Of a DNA stretch of 7,817 bases, positions 6,352 through 7,817 are shown piece by piece. How positions within the stretch are numbered: the first letter of the stretch is position 1; every line of letters begins with the position of its first letter. This DNA is from Chitinophagales bacterium (lineage in GTDB: Bacteria; Bacteroidota; Bacteroidia; Chitinophagales; UBA2359): NCBI GenBank assembly GCA_020631035.1, contig JAHDIA010000272.1, positions 1 through 7,817 of the forward strand. Direction: 5' to 3'. The notes beneath the pieces are model-generated. The model saw nothing but the letters and a program-made list of their open reading frames with translations. It had not been told where the DNA came from and did no database searches. Made by a program: the position numbers and the translations under genes.

Positions 6352-7164
6352 TTATTCTACCTTCATAATGTAAAACAAAGTATAAAAGGGTGGACGGTTT
6401 TCGTGTGCTTGTCCTCCACCTTCTGAACTAATTCCATGACTGTGATTATACTCAATACAACTACTTAAATAAGGTGGGGTTTTTCCATCTGTTTTTTTTG
6501 ACCCTCTATCATATCCTCTACCACTACCATCCCTCTCAAAAGTATTATAATTCTTAGCTTGCGAATGCATCAACTTTCCATTCTCCTTCAGAATATTTCT
6601 ATTCGCTGTTGCACCTCCGTGATTGTGGCTTGGCATCTGAGAGGTAGTCAAAGTAACCTCCTTAGCTCCCCCAATTTGTCCAACAGCACTACTTGTTCCC
6701 ATTATGAACTTATCTACTAAATTGGGGGTTTTGTCATCTTTCCCATCACAAATGCTCCAACCTTTAGGTACATCACCTTTTTCACCATGCCACATAAGAA
6801 TGGTACCAAGGGGTAAAATTTGATGGGATAATGAGTCCATATCCTTAAATTCAAAAAATCCTCCATCCTTGTTTTTAAATTTAAAACCCTCATTGGGATG
6901 CATTTCTATGGCATACTCACCAGCTTGCATTTGCACACCTTGCCCAGGATGCATTTCTATATTTGCATCATCCGTTTTTAATTCGAGATGCCTACTTGTC
7001 ACAAGCAAATTGTCATTGCTTGTCCCTTTGTTAAAAATACCACTTTCTATTGGAGTCCTTGTTGTTAAATAGGATACTCTGTTAAAGGCAGCATGATAAC
7101 GGGTATTTTGATAGCCTGGAATGTTTAGAAAAGCCAAATCTATATGTGTTCGTCCACTGGGCAA
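6352..7164 (-). CDS. Tail Collar domain fibre tip (C-terminal part of a split fibre gene)
   Basis: Encodes a phage-tail-fibre-type tip. Residues numbered from the TTG at 7164 show the classic Tail Collar pattern: LPLGTILMW (117-125), PKGWSICDG (133-141), PNLVDKFIMGT (147-157), GQIGGAKEVTLTTSQMPSHNH (162-182) and, at the C-terminus, NHSHG with ENRPPFYTLFYIMKV. The two HxH pairs (180/182 and 241/243) resemble the metal-binding histidines of phage T4 gp12. Residues 69-92 carry a 17-residue repeat (IEMHP twice). Such domains tip fibres of phages, tailocins and injection systems and bind cell-surface sugars or receptors; the target here is unknown. The start is doubtful: the frame is open back to 7227, has no ATG before residue 71, and TTG is the only usual start near the overlap with the upstream gene. 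It is more likely the continuation of the upstream gene, shifted out of frame at 7201-7205. Confidence 0.85.
   Translation of the reverse strand: MPSGRTHIDLAFLNIPGYQNTRYHAAFNRVSYLTTRTPIESGIFNKGTSNDNLLVTSRHLELKTDDANIEMHPGQGVQMQAGEYAIEMHPNEGFKFKNKDGGFFEFKDMDSLSHQILPLGTILMWHGEKGDVPKGWSICDGKDDKTPNLVDKFIMGTSSAVGQIGGAKEVTLTTSQMPSHNHGGATANRNILKENGKLMHSQAKNYNTFERDGSGRGYDRGSKKTDGKTPPYLSSCIEYNHSHGISSEGGGQAHENRPPFYTLFYIMKVE
6896..6960 (-). repeat. Direct repeat in the fibre gene encoding IEMHP twice
   Basis: GGATGCATTTCTAT occurs at 6896-6909 and 6947-6960, exactly 51 bases (17 codons) apart. On the minus strand each copy encodes the core of IEMHP, giving IEMHPGQG and IEMHPNEG. This points to a duplicated short beta-turn unit in the stalk just before the collar domain, as is common in trimeric fibres. 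Confidence 0.8.
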
Positions 7165-7817
7165 ACTGGTTTGTAATTTGGACAGTTGAACAACAATCGA
7201 TTTTTGGGAGCTAAGCGATAAGTACCATCAAATTGATAATACAATTGCCCATTGATACCAGCTTCCATCTTAGTAAATGGAAGTTTCTTAACATTTCCTG
7301 CGTTTGCTTCTAATAAACCCCGTGGAACCAAATCAACATTTAAAGCACTAAATTTAGATTTCTCCATAAAAGCACTGGGAGTAGGATTACCCTGCCCGTC
7401 CCATTCTTTTTCTAAATCAAAACTAATTTCTAATCTTGACCTATCATTAAAAAAGATTGCTTCTCTTCCATTGTTGGTAAATCGAATACTTGTTTCATTG
7501 GTATACTCTCCATTGTTCAAAAGATCCTTTCCCTTCACTACATTCATACTCAAAGGCAGTTGCAAACCCGAATCTCCATAATTTAATAAATTAAGGACCA
7601 CTTGACTCATCTTCTCCTCAGCAGTTCCATTGGAAATGTCTAGTAGTTTGCCCTCTTTGTAAAAAGCAGCATTGGGGTATTTTAGCTCTACATTGATGCT
7701 TTCGGCTTGTCCTTCTAGTCTACCCTCTATATCAAATTGTATCAATATATAGCCATTGGGATCAAGGGATAAGACATCTGTTTTTTTGCACAAAAAATGC
7801 AATTCTTCCTCTTCACT
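7140..7817 (-). CDS. N-terminal/stalk part of the tail-fibre-like protein (partial, frame ends early)
   Basis: The frame is open to the right edge (first visible residues SEEEELHFL), so the start is outside the window; the TTG at 7802 is probably an internal Leu codon. 225 residues are visible. Two similar beta modules can be seen: residues 6-47, core LSLDPNGYILIQFDI, then INVEL; and residues 110-163, core FFNDRSRLEISFDL, then LNVDLV. A third begins near residues 193-206 (YYQFDGTYRLAPKN) but its second half lies in the other frame, in the gene ending at 6352. Repeated IxFxNxG...LxIxFD modules are, from memory, seen in long fibre-like proteins of Bacteroidota and cyanobacteria. There is no membrane segment in the visible part. 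The last 20 residues, past the A5 run at 7201-7205, probably do not belong to the ancestral protein. It overlaps the collar frame by 25 bases counted from the TTG. Confidence 0.8.
   Translation of the reverse strand, partial: SEEEELHFLCKKTDVLSLDPNGYILIQFDIEGRLEGQAESINVELKYPNAAFYKEGKLLDISNGTAEEKMSQVVLNLLNYGDSGLQLPLSMNVVKGKDLLNNGEYTNETSIRFTNNGREAIFFNDRSRLEISFDLEKEWDGQGNPTPSAFMEKSKFSALNVDLVPRGLLEANAGNVKKLPFTKMEAGINGQLYYQFDGTYRLAPKNRLLFNCPNYKPVCPVDEHI
7201..7205 (-). other. Probable frameshift site in the fibre gene (A5 run)
   Basis: On the minus strand the coding sequence reads CCC AAA AAT CGA, then stops at 7140. Adding one A to the A5 run gives CCC AAA AAA TCG ATT, which continues as PKKSIVVQLSKL straight into the collar frame. 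The join completes a third beta module (LxPxxSIVVQ compared with LDPNGYILIQ in the first). The fused reading would be at least 488 residues. Cause unknown: true mutation, homopolymer sequencing error, or slippage during expression. Confidence 0.6.

Noticed and set aside
6164..6373. Plus-strand 69-residue open frame in the spacer
   Set aside because: It is made almost entirely of the palindromic element and overlaps the 3' end of the collar gene in antisense.
7202..7208. CCCAAAA as a programmed -1 ribosomal slippery heptamer
   Set aside because: The phase is wrong: the reading frame is CCC AAA A, not C CCA AAA, so standard tandem tRNA slippage does not apply. An indel or polymerase slippage on the A run is more plausible.
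7800..7802. TTG at 7802 as the start of the fibre stalk gene
   Set aside because: The frame continues upstream to the window edge without a stop, and the TTG falls at the first strand of a beta module, so it is more likely an internal Leu codon.
1..7817. CRISPR array, tRNA, rRNA, insertion-sequence transposase, or a recognisable sheath, tube or capsid gene
   Set aside because: I looked on both strands and found no regularly spaced repeats, no tRNA-like cloverleaf and no matching protein motifs in the open frames.

Overview
The window looks like a chromosomal accessory locus of an AT-rich member of the Bacteroidota. This rests on the AT-rich intergenic spacers, the absence of Shine-Dalgarno-like sequence before the genes (A/T-rich leaders instead), a candidate promoter of the Bacteroidota -33 TTTG / -7 TAnnTTTG type, and GC-richer palindromic repeats between genes. 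No ribosomal or housekeeping marker is present, so the genus cannot be named.

Layout, left to right. (1) 3-359, plus strand: the 3' end of an unrecognised gene whose last codons run into a dispersed palindromic element (335-403). (2) 360-551: a convergent intergenic gap with the rest of that element, a strong hairpin with an A7 stem foot and T7 tail (438-482) that should terminate the plus-strand gene and possibly the facing operon, and a weaker hairpin (519-536). (3) 552-6107, minus strand: three closely spaced genes, read 6107 to 552. They encode a 998-residue DUF6603-like protein, a 628-residue protein of a widespread uncharacterised family (WYRGPL and LLPQESMRFF motifs), and a 197-residue protein whose N-terminus resembles that of the 998-residue protein. 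(4) 6108-6351: a spacer with a second, inverted copy of the palindromic element carrying a different hairpin core, plus a candidate promoter for the three-gene operon. (5) 6352-7817, minus strand: a phage-tail-fibre-like protein ending in a Tail Collar domain. It is split into two overlapping frames, most simply explained by a missing A in an A5 run at 7201-7205; its start lies beyond the window.

How the genes may work together. All minus-strand genes point the same way, and none of the three complete products shows a signal peptide or obvious transmembrane helix. A collar-type fibre is normally an exposed receptor- or surface-binding tip of a phage tail, tailocin or contractile injection device. 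The DUF6603-like protein is long and rich in alternating-pattern beta strands, and the 628-residue family protein has no known function. The most interesting reading is that the window shows one end of an uncharacterised, possibly particle-forming locus in which DUF6603 and WYRGPL proteins accompany a collar-tipped fibre. No sheath, tube, baseplate, capsid or terminase gene is visible here, so a phage or injection-system identity is inference only.
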